Source of the DNA: JAYZQT01 sp964412235
Lineage (GTDB): Bacteria; Pseudomonadota; Alphaproteobacteria; MPNO01; UBA830
Length of the DNA stretch: 30,474 bases
Assembly: GCA_964412235.1 (NCBI GenBank)
Contig: CAYPNT010000030.1
Location: forward strand, 1-30,474
Reading direction: 5' to 3'
In this document: one piece after another, positions 1 to 8,318 of the stretch
Numbering within the stretch: position 1 is the first letter of the stretch
How the letters are laid out: each line of letters starts with the position of its first letter
Position numbers and translations under genes: made by a program
The notes under the pieces: model-generated
What the model saw: only the letters and a program-made list of their open reading frames with translations
The model's database searches: none
Told to the model about the DNA's origin: nothing

Positions 1-1709
1 CAAGTTTTCATGCATCGACCGCACGCTGAGCCTTTCATGTTGGTCAGCCTATACCGAGTGCATCGTTCCACATCGGGTTTCCAAATCTCATAGCCGTTAA
101 ACATTACCTTATCGCCGTGTGGTATTGCGTCACAGGGACATTCGCGATCACACTTATGACATTTGCTACAAAAAGTCTGCAGACCAAAATCTATTGGTTT
201 ATCGATTTCGAGTGGCATATCAGTAGTAAGGACAACTGACTTAAAACGAGGACCAACAAAGGGGTTTAGCACAAGTTCACCTATCCGGCTTAACTCGCCA
301 AGGCCAGCCCACAACACGAGAGGTATATGCTGCACATCACTGTCCGCGTTCGTTTGAGATCGTGCCGGAAACCCAAATCCGCGAAGCATTTCCCCCATGA
401 CACCGGCAATCTCCGCGCCGCGCAAATACCCCCGCATTGATTGAACACCCGAAATCCAATCATCTCCACTGGCTCCTTCCATCGTCTCATAACCTTGATC
501 AATCAACATAACGATGGCGTATTTATGATACATTTCGATTGGAGTGCCGTCTTCTTTGTGGGAGTTCCAAGCGTAGCGGGGTATTTCACAAATACCTGTG
601 AGGTCAGAACCAAGAAAGTATGATAGCGCCTTAATAGCTCTTGAGTTCGCGGCAGGGTCTTTATAGATCGTTTTATCTGTACCCCTTACTATCTCGCCAT
701 CCTGATGGCGTACCATCGACCGTATAACTTTGAGCAAACTCATACTCAAGGGATGCTTGAACGAAAAACGGGCCCTTTCGCGCTGGGATTTTTGACCAAG
801 ATCGCCTTGTAGTGACCGCTCAAAGAAGGCCGCTCGTTTCGGAACCCGCGGCACCTCGTCATCTATAATGAGGGTGGTCGGCCGCTCTATCCGTTTAACC
901 TGCTCCATGGGATACCGACTTTCGTGGGATGCCCGTTTAGCGCGGCGCGCGCGCTCTCGACCAGAAGTCGCACCATTAATACCTTTTTGATATGCCCTGT
1001 TCCGTCCATTCACTGCCGTTCCTGCTAGAGGAACATCGGATGCCAATTCATAATTTGTGGAAATAACAGCGAGCGTAAAACCGGATGTAATGAATGGGTT
1101 AATAAGGCCCGAAGCCTCCCTCACGCCGAGCCCTGCAATGACAGCCAGACGCTCTCGATCAACAAGTTCATCTCCCTTAATATGAATTCGCGCGTCAAAG
1201 CCCATTTGTCTGATATGCCCAGACACGCACGCAGCTATCTCCAGTGCCCGCATCTCACTTGACAACTCAACCGCACCATCTACCCATTGGCGCGCAGGGT
1301 TATCCTTATCTGGCAATCGGGGGTGCTCGATTAAAAGCACAATCGCGTGAGAATGGCCCTCAGGTTTATCCCTTTCTTTAAACCAAGCTTTGTCAGGAAT
1401 TTTACAAATACCCACCTGACTCGCATCCATAAAGTACGCGCACCCTTTGATATCTATTGCACGGCGGGTCATATCCGTCGGAACGGGCGCCTCCTTTGCA
1501 GCTGAATCGTCTTCCACAAATTTTCTAAACAAGTTTCGGTACTTAAGCGCAGCTTTTGCCAACTCGCTTTCGCCAATAGACTCGGTCTCTGGCACCGCCC
1601 GCGGCCTTTCCGCCTCGACCAAAATTTGCGCCACATCGCGTTCCAAAACTTCTAAGGGGTATGTCCCAAGGTGAAACGGTCGGTTTTTTGAATCGGGAAA
1701 TAAAAACAT
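1..1709 (-). CDS. rdhA: Cytoplasmic reductive dehalogenase (RdhA family), 3' end cut off by window edge
   Basis: The minus-strand frame stays open from ATG 1709 to the window edge (569 residues, no stop). It ends in two iron-sulfur motifs: C514-x2-C517-x2-C520-x3-C524-P, then C550 and C563-x2-C566 just before the edge. This arrangement is that of the B12-dependent reductive dehalogenase/QueG group, where corrinoid cobalt attacks the carbon-halogen bond. There is no Tat signal, so it resembles the soluble aerobic type (NpRdhA, BhbA) rather than membrane respiratory enzymes. Residues about 88-219 and 358-496 are an internal duplication (GICKIPDKAW versus GICEIPRYAW; both halves carry AGLG and NPF). 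The missing 3' part may hold the flavin/ferredoxin reductase modules known in BhbA, but that cannot be seen. It is the last visible gene of the ligA-ligB-CHMI-rdhA operon. Family assignment is firm; the substrate is inferred. Confidence 0.87.
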   Translation of the reverse strand, partial: MFLFPDSKNRPFHLGTYPLEVLERDVAQILVEAERPRAVPETESIGESELAKAALKYRNLFRKFVEDDSAAKEAPVPTDMTRRAIDIKGCAYFMDASQVGICKIPDKAWFKERDKPEGHSHAIVLLIEHPRLPDKDNPARQWVDGAVELSSEMRALEIAACVSGHIRQMGFDARIHIKGDELVDRERLAVIAGLGVREASGLINPFITSGFTLAVISTNYELASDVPLAGTAVNGRNRAYQKGINGATSGRERARRAKRASHESRYPMEQVKRIERPTTLIIDDEVPRVPKRAAFFERSLQGDLGQKSQRERARFSFKHPLSMSLLKVIRSMVRHQDGEIVRGTDKTIYKDPAANSRAIKALSYFLGSDLTGICEIPRYAWNSHKEDGTPIEMYHKYAIVMLIDQGYETMEGASGDDWISGVQSMRGYLRGAEIAGVMGEMLRGFGFPARSQTNADSDVQHIPLVLWAGLGELSRIGELVLNPFVGPRFKSVVLTTDMPLEIDKPIDFGLQTFCSKCHKCDRECPCDAIPHGDKVMFNGYEIWKPDVERCTRYRLTNMKGSACGRCMKT

Positions 1710-1711
1710 AA

Positions 1712-2137
1712 TTACTCCTTCCCTTCCGCAGTCGCCCGTTCCCGAGCAACCGAACGGCGTCGCATCCAATCAGCAGTATTATTCTTTTTCCAGGTTAAAA
1801 TTGGATGTATTTCCTGAATTTCCATTGAGATATTCAATGCGCGCGTCTCAGCAAGCGCCGCGAGATGATCACAAATAAGAGCATAAATCCTGTCACCCGC
1901 GCGCTTGAGGGTAGCCTCATCCCGGCCGTGGCCAACACGGAGCACTGTGTGGACAAACGCATTATCAGGATGGCCGTCCGCTATTTCAAAGCGGTCCCGC
2001 GGCTCTCCCCTAACTCTAATACCGCTGCGGTCAAAAATCCCGGTGTCTACCCCAACATCACACAACTTTGCAAATAATCCATCGGTTCGGATCAAGTCCT
2101 CAACGTTGCTTGAATATTCAACAATCATATGGGGCAT
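1712..2137 (-). CDS. 5-carboxymethyl-2-hydroxymuconate isomerase (CHMI, tautomerase superfamily)
   Basis: This 141-residue protein begins MPHMIVEYS. Removal of Met would expose the N-terminal proline that acts as catalytic base in tautomerases. Length and the pattern of the conserved N-terminal strand fit CHMI (HpaF/HpcD), which isomerises 5-carboxymethyl-2-hydroxymuconate in homoprotocatechuate meta-cleavage. The C-terminal tail (about residues 118-141) is charged and slightly longer than usual. GAGGAAACC directly before ATG 2137 is a good ribosome site. It lies between ligB (92 bp upstream) and rdhA (2 bp downstream), so it is probably co-transcribed with both. Being next to LigAB rather than an HpaD dioxygenase is somewhat unusual. 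The exact substrate could be a related muconate. Confidence 0.85.
   Translation of the reverse strand: MPHMIVEYSSNVEDLIRTDGLFAKLCDVGVDTGIFDRSGIRVRGEPRDRFEIADGHPDNAFVHTVLRVGHGRDEATLKRAGDRIYALICDHLAALAETRALNISMEIQEIHPILTWKKNNTADWMRRRSVARERATAEGKE
1715..1720 (-). promoter_or_regulatory. Shine-Dalgarno AAGGAG of rdhA
   Basis: AAGGAG on the minus strand lies 5 nt before the rdhA ATG at 1709 and overlaps the final codons of the upstream isomerase, whose TAA (1714-1712) sits between site and start. This fixes the rdhA start and suggests translational coupling of the two genes. Confidence 0.75.
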
Positions 2138-2229
2138 GGTTTCCTCGGCGAGTTTTTCAGTTTGGACGCCAGAGTAAAGGCATAAATTTAGTAGAAATAA
2201 CCACTAAAAAGTTCATCGCGCAGCACTCA

Positions 2230-3051
2230 TCACCTGACATTCATTACCGCGATTGTACATCCAACAGCGAAAATAGGAATTGGCTCGTAGCACCAAACTT
2301 CGCCAGAAGCACCGTCGCTTGCGCCCGCAACCGCGATAAATGTTCGAATTTCGAACCCACCTTGCCCCCCATCGCGATATGTTTCCTCGTCCGTGTATGA
2401 AAGTAGCGCCTCCCGATCGTTTCGTATGAAGCGATCGAGAAATTCTCGGTCCCACTTTTCATTAATTTTTCCCGAATCTGGTGTTGCCGGCCAATGAGAA
2501 ATGCCACCCGTCCCGATAACTGCAATTTTCTCGGATACGGCATCACAAGCTCGGCGAAGTGCGCGGCCAAACGCCCACGCACGATGTAAAGGCGTCAGTG
2601 GAGGGCCTTGACAATTAATGTTGATTGGAATGATTGGAAGATCGTAGCGAGGAGTTAGAAAGTGTAATGGCACCATAATTCCATGATCGAATTGCCATTC
2701 CTCAGCATACGATACATCCACTTCGCCCATAATATCGGTAATCAGTTGTCGCGAAAGATCGGGAGCACCAGGTACATCATGTCGTTTTATACCTAACCAG
2801 TCCTCCTCCTCGATTGGTCCTCGATATTGTTGGCCCATACCCACGCAAAATGTTGGCATGTTATCCATAAAAAAATTAGCAAAATGCTCAGCAGCGATTA
2901 CAACTAACGCCGAAGCTTCAGTGGCTTCGATGGCTATCCGCATGCGGTCAAAATTCTTATATAGGTTATCCCGCTGCGAGGGATCAGCACGATTTGCGCG
3001 CCCCGTGATTCCCGGCGCGTGACTGCAAACACCTGCAAACACCAACGGCAC
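2230..3051 (-). CDS. ligB: Extradiol ring-cleavage dioxygenase, LigB (catalytic beta) subunit
   Basis: This is a 273-residue class III extradiol dioxygenase subunit. By comparison with protocatechuate 4,5-dioxygenase LigB, the iron ligands should be H11 (CSHAPG), H56 (AAEHF) and E234 (GGFEIRT), with H186 (GGISHWP) as the acid-base histidine; all are present. The enzyme opens catechol-type rings next to the hydroxyls using Fe(II) and O2. The start is GTG 3051, preceded by GGGGGA 7 nt upstream; only 3 nt separate it from the ligA stop, so the two subunits are translated together. The family includes protocatechuate, methylgallate, gallate and related dioxygenases. The neighbouring CHMI suggests a carboxymethyl-substituted catechol, but this is inference. 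Confidence 0.9.
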   Translation of the reverse strand: MPLVFAGVCSHAPGITGRANRADPSQRDNLYKNFDRMRIAIEATEASALVVIAAEHFANFFMDNMPTFCVGMGQQYRGPIEEEDWLGIKRHDVPGAPDLSRQLITDIMGEVDVSYAEEWQFDHGIMVPLHFLTPRYDLPIIPININCQGPPLTPLHRAWAFGRALRRACDAVSEKIAVIGTGGISHWPATPDSGKINEKWDREFLDRFIRNDREALLSYTDEETYRDGGQGGFEIRTFIAVAGASDGASGEVWCYEPIPIFAVGCTIAVMNVR

Positions 3052-3054
3052 CGA

Positions 3055-3357
3055 TTATTCCCCCGTCATCGCATAGATGCCTGCACGGACGGGACCATGC
3101 GCTTCAACACCATCGCGCATTGCCTGCAGGTATTCATCCCAAGCCAAACCCTTCAGGGCTGCATAATGCATCAATAATTGCCCATTCACGCCGAGAACGT
3201 ACAGCAGGCCAATATCGGGTTTTCGTATAGCCTTCAGCTCTTCATGTGTTAAATCATAATCCGCTAAGACGCGTCCCGTATCCGCCTCAAAACTCTCGCG
3301 GAGTGTCTCGTCACGGTTGAGTTGGTAGAGTAACTTTTGGACATGGTAAAGTGTCAA
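3055..3357 (-). CDS. ligA: Extradiol dioxygenase LigA-type alpha (small) subunit
   Basis: A 100-residue helical protein beginning TLYHVQKLLYQLNRD, typical of the LigA family that forms the alpha subunit of protocatechuate 4,5-dioxygenase and helps build the substrate pocket over LigB. The start is TTG 3357: an in-frame TAA lies 18 nt upstream, no ATG is available in frame near the conserved N-terminus, and GAGAGG sits 9 nt upstream. It is the first gene of the minus-strand catabolic operon and diverges from the YCII gene across 80 bp (3358-3437), which should contain both promoters. I could not identify a clear operator there. Confidence 0.87.
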   Translation of the reverse strand: MTLYHVQKLLYQLNRDETLRESFEADTGRVLADYDLTHEELKAIRKPDIGLLYVLGVNGQLLMHYAALKGLAWDEYLQAMRDGVEAHGPVRAGIYAMTGE

Positions 3358-3437
3358 ACAAACATTCCTCTCTTACATATGGCGCTTCAACAAACATTAT
3401 CGCGCATAACTAAACATAACCCAAGGAACCATCAAAT

Positions 3438-3809
3438 ATGGCCGTTACAAATACCCCGAATACATCGGATATGCTGCAAAAAGACCTGTACGTGATATTC
3501 ACGAAAGCTGTCGCCCCACGTGAAAAAATTATGGAGTTACTCCCCAACCACCTTGAGCGTCAGGTCGAGCTAGAAAAGCAGGGTATACTTTTCGCAGCGG
3601 GACCCATGGAACCTGAGGACCCAACAAAACCCCGTACCGGCATGATTATTATACGTGCCGATTCATTTAAACATGCGAACGAAATCGCCATGGGTGACCC
3701 TTTTCACGCCCAGGGCCTTCGGGAGTTTGAAATCTGGAACTGGTCAATGAACGAAGGGAGTGTCAGTGTTACGATCAACTACTCCGACCAAACAGCCCAG
3801 ATTTCTTGA
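3438..3809 (+). CDS. YCII-family protein
   Basis: This 123-residue protein has the YciI/muconolactone-isomerase-like ferredoxin fold pattern: an early strand (DLYVIFTKAV), H38 within a helix (LPNHLERQVEL), and the GDPF turn at residues 86-89 (D87) followed by GLREFEIWNW. YCII proteins are mostly uncharacterised; some are enzymes with a His-Asp pair and some act with catabolic oxygenases. AAGGAA precedes the ATG by 9 nt. The gene is transcribed away from ligA and ends 3 bp from the convergent FAH-family gene. Its position between two ring-cleavage-pathway genes suggests an accessory step such as lactone or acyl chemistry, but no reaction can be assigned. Confidence 0.85.
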   Translation: MAVTNTPNTSDMLQKDLYVIFTKAVAPREKIMELLPNHLERQVELEKQGILFAAGPMEPEDPTKPRTGMIIIRADSFKHANEIAMGDPFHAQGLREFEIWNWSMNEGSVSVTINYSDQTAQIS

Positions 3810-3812
3810 GTG

Positions 3813-4706
3813 TCAGTCTCCTTGGACCACGGGATTAATAAGTTGTCCAATATCACCTATCTCGATGGTGACGGTATCTCCAGGTTTCAGTCTACCGCCA
3901 TAGGGAGCACCGACACCCGACGGCGTTCCGGTGGCAATGACGTCACCAGGACGCATTGTCATGCGCGCCGAAATATATTCTATCTGTTCATTAATATTAA
4001 AAAAGAGATACTTGGAATTGGAATCCTGCTTTAGCTCGTCATTCACCCATAATTTTATGTCTACATCGTGGGGATCGGGTATATCAGCTGCGGGAACCAT
4101 CCAAGGGCCCATTGGCCCTGAACCGTCAAAGTTCTTGTGGGCAAACCAGTGGATATTGAAGGAACGCCCGATCGGCTTCATATCGCGGGCGGATAGGTCG
4201 TTAAAAATCGTGTAGCCGGCTATATAATCGAGAGCATCTTCTGCCTTCACATTCCGGGCCGGCTTACCAATCACGACAGCCAACTCAGCTTCCCAGTCAA
4301 TGAAATCAGAGACTGCGGGCAAACGAATATCTGCGCCTGGGCCAATAATGCAATGGGGTCCCGCTTTAAGGAAAAAATAGGGATGGGTATCCTCCTTTAC
4401 AAGTTGCTCGCCTCCAGACATCTCTTTTTGATGGTCAATATAATTTGCTGCGGCGTTATAAACGACAGGTGGATATAGAATAGGCGCCAAAAGGTTTGCG
4501 TCGGCTAAAGCGGTTGTTGCATGTTCACGAGGACTTGCTGCTATGTTACTCAACCGTTCATTGCTATCGTCCCAGTTTTGGAGTAACTCAAAAGTTGAGC
4601 CTGAAACCCCCGCCGCTTTCAGATCTATCAAGTCCTCTCCGACCGCAATGCCTGGACAGGCCTCTCCGGCGGGACCAGCATAATTTAGCAATCTGTATCC
4701 ACTCAT
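3813..4706 (-). CDS. Fumarylacetoacetate hydrolase (FAH)-family hydrolase/decarboxylase
   Basis: At 297 residues it shows the standard FAH-family layout: NYIDHQKEM with the general-base H92 region, the metal-site acidic residues E139 and E141 (DWEAELAVVIG), D170 (FNDLSARD), and the C-terminal GDVIATGTPSGVG loop. Members cleave or decarboxylate 1,3-diketo acids and oxo-enedioates with Mg2+ or Mn2+; HpaG/HpcE does this immediately after CHMI-type chemistry. AAAGGGAG lies 7 nt before ATG 4706. It diverges from the TauD-like gene across 92 bp and is near the CHMI-ligAB operon, so a role downstream of ring cleavage is likely. Other members act on fumarylpyruvate or acylpyruvates, so the substrate is uncertain. 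Confidence 0.88.
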   Translation of the reverse strand: MSGYRLLNYAGPAGEACPGIAVGEDLIDLKAAGVSGSTFELLQNWDDSNERLSNIAASPREHATTALADANLLAPILYPPVVYNAAANYIDHQKEMSGGEQLVKEDTHPYFFLKAGPHCIIGPGADIRLPAVSDFIDWEAELAVVIGKPARNVKAEDALDYIAGYTIFNDLSARDMKPIGRSFNIHWFAHKNFDGSGPMGPWMVPAADIPDPHDVDIKLWVNDELKQDSNSKYLFFNINEQIEYISARMTMRPGDVIATGTPSGVGAPYGGRLKPGDTVTIEIGDIGQLINPVVQGD

Positions 4707-4798
4707 TTTTTTCTCCCTTTAAAAATTTCAAATACTTTTTTGACAGAAATCACCATAAGGGTACATAGTTTATAAGTCTCTTTAAATGGGGGCGACGC

Positions 4799-5644
4799 AT
4801 GAATACAGAAATTGTTGTTGAACCATTGAGTGATGTAACGGGCCTCAAAGTGCAGGGCATCGACTTTACGCAGCCTTTGGATCGTGTGACCGCCAAAAAA
4901 TTACGGGACCTCTTCGCCCATAATTCAATATTATGCATTCCGGGACAGCGCCTTTCTGCGACTGATCAAATCCGATTTGCAGATATTTTTGGCCCAGTGG
5001 ATTCCGCATTTCGGGTGCGATCGGGTTACGGTGGAAGAGAAGTACTAAGTCGCGGCGTGATGCTGGTTAGTAACATTCGAAAGAATGGCAAACCCATAGG
5101 CTCTCTTCCCGACGGGGAAATGCAGTTTCACTCCGATGGCGCACACCGCAAGACACCTTATGCCGCTACTTCACTCTACGCTATCAAGGTCCCCTCGTGC
5201 GGCGGACAAACCCTGTTTTCTAATCTCGCAGCAGCTTACGACGCATTAGACGACATCGTGAAAATAAAGATTGCAGGACTGCGTGTTCGCAATATTTATG
5301 GATACGACGATACGTTCCGCGATCAAACAACCGAAGCAGACGAAGCAACAAGTTCCGCAGCAACACATCATCTTGTAAAAAAACACCCCATTACTGGACG
5401 TAAGTCACTTTACCTTAGCCGGCTCATGACACGTTTTATTCTCGATATGGACCGAATTGAGAGCGACGAATTACTTGAAATGCTATTCGACCACACCGAG
5501 CAGAAAGAGTTCATATATACTCACAATTGGACTGTGAACGATTTACTGATTTGGGATAACCGCTGCCTAAATCATGCCCGAACCGACTTTCCGAGTGAAC
5601 AGGAGCGCCTCCTCAGACGCTTTACAATTACCGAATGGAATTGA
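4799..5644 (+). CDS. TauD/TfdA-family 2-oxoglutarate-dependent dioxygenase
   Basis: A 281-residue Fe(II)/2-oxoglutarate oxygenase. The facial triad is visible as H111-x-D113 (FHSDGAH) and distal H259 (NRCLNHAR), with conserved arginines at 270-274 near the end (RLLRRFT) to bind 2-oxoglutarate. The family hydroxylates substrates next to a heteroatom so that sulfite, an ether alcohol or similar group is released (taurine, 2,4-D, alkyl sulfates). A GGGGG stretch lies 7 nt before the ATG. It is followed on the same strand by a UbiD decarboxylase after 81 bp. That pairing suggests processing of an aromatic or ether acid, but nothing in the sequence fixes the substrate. Confidence 0.9.
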   Translation: MNTEIVVEPLSDVTGLKVQGIDFTQPLDRVTAKKLRDLFAHNSILCIPGQRLSATDQIRFADIFGPVDSAFRVRSGYGGREVLSRGVMLVSNIRKNGKPIGSLPDGEMQFHSDGAHRKTPYAATSLYAIKVPSCGGQTLFSNLAAAYDALDDIVKIKIAGLRVRNIYGYDDTFRDQTTEADEATSSAATHHLVKKHPITGRKSLYLSRLMTRFILDMDRIESDELLEMLFDHTEQKEFIYTHNWTVNDLLIWDNRCLNHARTDFPSEQERLLRRFTITEWN

Positions 5645-5712
5645 TCACGCATGCAGCTTGACCGCAAGCTATGAAAAATAGATTGTCAGCCCTTAATTAT
5701 TAAAACACGGCC

Positions 5713-5719
5713 AAGGAGG
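5713..5719 (+). promoter_or_regulatory. Shine-Dalgarno AAGGAGG deciding the GTG start of the UbiD gene
   Basis: A full AAGGAGG lies 6 nt before GTG 5726. A second GTG at 5721 is in another frame, so the site supports the 5726 start. Confidence 0.75.
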
Positions 5720-5725
5720 CGTGGG

Positions 5726-7162
5726 GTGTCAAATAAAGACCTGCGGAACTTTATCGATGAAGTAGAAAAGATCGGTGAATTAAAAGAAATTAGTGGCGCT
5801 GAGACCGAAGAAGATATTGGTGGTCTCGTAGATATTTATATGCGGGATTTAGGCAACCCAGCACTACTTTTTAACAAAGTACCTGGTTATCCGGATGGCC
5901 ACCGTGTCCTCGCAAATATCATCATGTCGCGCCCACGATGCGCAATCGCACTGGGTCTGCCACCGAGTGCCACAGAGGACGAACTGATTAAGTGGTGGCG
6001 CCATTACTTAGGAGATGCCCCCAACCACCCACCCGTTGAGGTGAATGGCGGTCCCTTGATTGAAAACGTCACAGAAGGGGAAGCGGTTAATATCCAAAGT
6101 CTCCCCTCGCCAAAGTGGCACGAACACGACGGTGGTAATTTTATAGGAACGGGCTGTATTGTCGCAATGCGCGATCCGGACACCGGCTGGGTAAATTACG
6201 GTACATACCGGGTTCAGACCCACGAGCCACGGGTCGCAACAGTAATGATGTCGCCAGGAAAACACGCCCGTTTAATAATGAAAAAATACCATGATCGTGG
6301 CGAAAAGTGTCCCGTTGCTGTAGTAGCCGGGGTTCACCCTGTAATGTTCATGATCGGAGGTTTCGAGGTACCTTATGAAAAAAATGAACTTGAAGTAGTT
6401 GGGGGTATATTCGGGGAATCCGTGGAGGTTATTAATATGCCGGCCACGGGTCTGCCAGTTCCAGCCAGCGCGGAAATCGCATTTGAAGGTTTCATCGACG
6501 TTGATGACGAGATAATGGAAGGACCGCTGGGTGAATGGACCGGATATTATGCCGGCGGACAACGGCCTGAACCGGCAATACGGATCGAAACACTGATGCA
6601 TCGTAATGATCCTGTGATTACCGGTGCAATACCAGCAGTGCCTCCCAACGATAACACGTATTATATGGGCGCCTACCGCGCCGCGGCGGTGTGGAACCAG
6701 CTTGAAGCTGCCGGAATTCCAGAAGTAAAAGGCGTGTATGCACACGAGGCAGGTGGCAGCCGAATGTGGCTCACGGTTTCGATTAAAACCATGTATGGAG
6801 GTCATTCAAAACAAGCGGGGCTGGTTGCATCACAATGTCATGCAGGAGCATACGCCAACCGCTGGGTAATCGTTGTTGACGACGATATTGATCCGGCAAA
6901 CATGAATGATGTAGTGTGGGCTATGTGTACACGCCATAACCCACGAGAAGGGATTGATGTAATAAACGGTTGCTGGAGCACACATTTGGACCCAATGTGT
7001 TTCGATGACGATAATGATCGGCGAAATTCAAGGGTCGTAGTTGATGCCTGCATTCCTTTTAACCGCAAAGACTCGTTTCCCGCCGTGGCACGGTCCTCTT
7101 TAGAATTGGACGAACGTATAAAAGAAAAATATTCCGCCGATTTACCGAAAAAATACCAATGA
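5726..7162 (+). CDS. UbiD-family prenylated-flavin decarboxylase
   Basis: At 478 residues this matches UbiD/Fdc enzymes, which interconvert unsaturated or aromatic acids and CO2 using prenylated FMN. The catalytic set is visible: N158 and R162 (NYGTYRVQ) correspond to the Mn/prFMN-phosphate region, and E265 and E270 (MEGPLGEW) to the conserved Glu pair. The start is GTG 5726. No ubiX prenyltransferase gene is in the window, so cofactor would come from elsewhere. Family members in catabolic islands decarboxylate protocatechuate, vanillate, phenylphosphate or hydroxybenzoates; the TauD-like gene upstream and ring-cleavage genes nearby suggest such a role rather than ubiquinone synthesis. The substrate is unknown. 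Confidence 0.9.
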   Translation: MSNKDLRNFIDEVEKIGELKEISGAETEEDIGGLVDIYMRDLGNPALLFNKVPGYPDGHRVLANIIMSRPRCAIALGLPPSATEDELIKWWRHYLGDAPNHPPVEVNGGPLIENVTEGEAVNIQSLPSPKWHEHDGGNFIGTGCIVAMRDPDTGWVNYGTYRVQTHEPRVATVMMSPGKHARLIMKKYHDRGEKCPVAVVAGVHPVMFMIGGFEVPYEKNELEVVGGIFGESVEVINMPATGLPVPASAEIAFEGFIDVDDEIMEGPLGEWTGYYAGGQRPEPAIRIETLMHRNDPVITGAIPAVPPNDNTYYMGAYRAAAVWNQLEAAGIPEVKGVYAHEAGGSRMWLTVSIKTMYGGHSKQAGLVASQCHAGAYANRWVIVVDDDIDPANMNDVVWAMCTRHNPREGIDVINGCWSTHLDPMCFDDDNDRRNSRVVVDACIPFNRKDSFPAVARSSLELDERIKEKYSADLPKKYQ

Positions 7163-7410
7163 CACTCTGCGTAAACTCCTAAAAGACACCTCGTCAACGC
7201 TCTAACCCCAGTCTCGCACAGGTTTTAAATTTTTTTCGTGTGTTTTAGAAATTACGCGAATAACACCCTAGGAGTTAGATACATATACTTGTGGTTCAAG
7301 ATTAAATTTGTTCCGATAAACCCACGAAGAGTAGCAAATCCGATCAGTGACCATACAAATATCATTAACCACATTTGTTCTGAAAACCTTAGCGATATGC
7401 CTCTATACCA
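7163..7410. other. Longest gene-free stretch (248 bp)
   Basis: It lies between the UbiD gene and the EamA gene and is AT-rich, with a run of seven T at about 7230. No convincing hairpin precedes the T run, so a terminator is not called. It presumably holds the EamA promoter. No RNA gene or small reading frame with good support was seen. Confidence 0.4.
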
Positions 7411-8316
7411 ATGACGATTCTCTTGAACCCCTATCTTATTACGAGTTTCGGAATTCTAATATGGAGTGGCAACTTTGTTGTGGGAAGGTATGCAAACGTA
7501 GACATACCACCGGTTTCGCTTTCTTTTTGGAGACACTTCCTTGCCTTCATAATTATCATACCATTCGTTCTTCCTTACATAAAAAAAGATTGGCCGGAAG
7601 TTCGTGCCCGAATGGCTCCCATTTTTATCATGGGATTTCTACTCGCAGCGGGGAATACCCTGGTCTACTTCGCCATCATGCACACCACGGTGACTAATGC
7701 CGCATTAATCAATGCAGGCGTTCCAGTTGCCACGATCGCGTTTTCTTGGGTGCTGTTGCGAGACATTATTAATAGATGGCAAGCATGCGGTATTTTAATA
7801 GCGTTCGCGGGAATAACGATTGTCGTGACCAAGGCACAAATTAACACATTATTGGGTCTACAATTAGGTCTGGGAGACCTTTTTATGCTGGCGTCAGTTT
7901 TCAGTTGGGCTTTGTATCTGGTTATGCTCAAGCGTGGCAGAGTTAATGTTGATCCTTGGACACTTTTATTTGTCCTAACTGGCGCGGGCGCCGCCTGGTT
8001 GACACCCGCCTACATTTTCGAACTTTCATTAGGCTACCGAATTGAGCGGTCTGCTTTAACCCTCCTCAGCTTAGGGTATGTTGTGTTCTTCAGTACTATA
8101 ATTGGCTGGGCTTGCGTCAATTATGGCACTTTCCGTCTTGGCCCCAACCGCGCATCCGCGTTCATGTGTTTGCACCCAATTTTTGGTGCGATACTCGGTT
8201 CAATTTTCTTCGGAGAAATATTTCGTGAATATCATTGGATTGGAACGGTATTAGTTTTGATTGGTGTCTTTTTAGTATCCCGCGCCTACGCAGACGAAAC
8301 AACTCGCGTCACGTGA
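7411..8316 (+). CDS. EamA-family (DMT) transporter
   Basis: A 301-residue protein with about ten hydrophobic segments arranged as two repeats, opening ILLNPYLITSFGILIWSGNF and carrying the NTLVYFAI segment typical of EamA proteins (the RhaT/RarD/YdcZ drug/metabolite transporter group) in the inner membrane. Such proteins export or import amino acids, metabolites or aromatic acids. No clear ribosome site precedes ATG 7411. It is convergent with the AtzH-like gene, 2 bp apart. The substrate cannot be told from sequence. Confidence 0.88.
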   Translation: MTILLNPYLITSFGILIWSGNFVVGRYANVDIPPVSLSFWRHFLAFIIIIPFVLPYIKKDWPEVRARMAPIFIMGFLLAAGNTLVYFAIMHTTVTNAALINAGVPVATIAFSWVLLRDIINRWQACGILIAFAGITIVVTKAQINTLLGLQLGLGDLFMLASVFSWALYLVMLKRGRVNVDPWTLLFVLTGAGAAWLTPAYIFELSLGYRIERSALTLLSLGYVVFFSTIIGWACVNYGTFRLGPNRASAFMCLHPIFGAILGSIFFGEIFREYHWIGTVLVLIGVFLVSRAYADETTRVT

Positions 8317-8318
8317 CG

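Noticed and set aside
6272..6805. A 177-codon open frame on the minus strand
   Set aside because: It lies wholly inside the UbiD gene on the other strand and has low-complexity, non-family-like composition.
7174..7276. Inverted copies of AACTCCTA and TAGGAGTT 87 bp apart
   Set aside because: Eight-base matches at free spacing are expected about once by chance in a region this size, and no supporting structure was seen.
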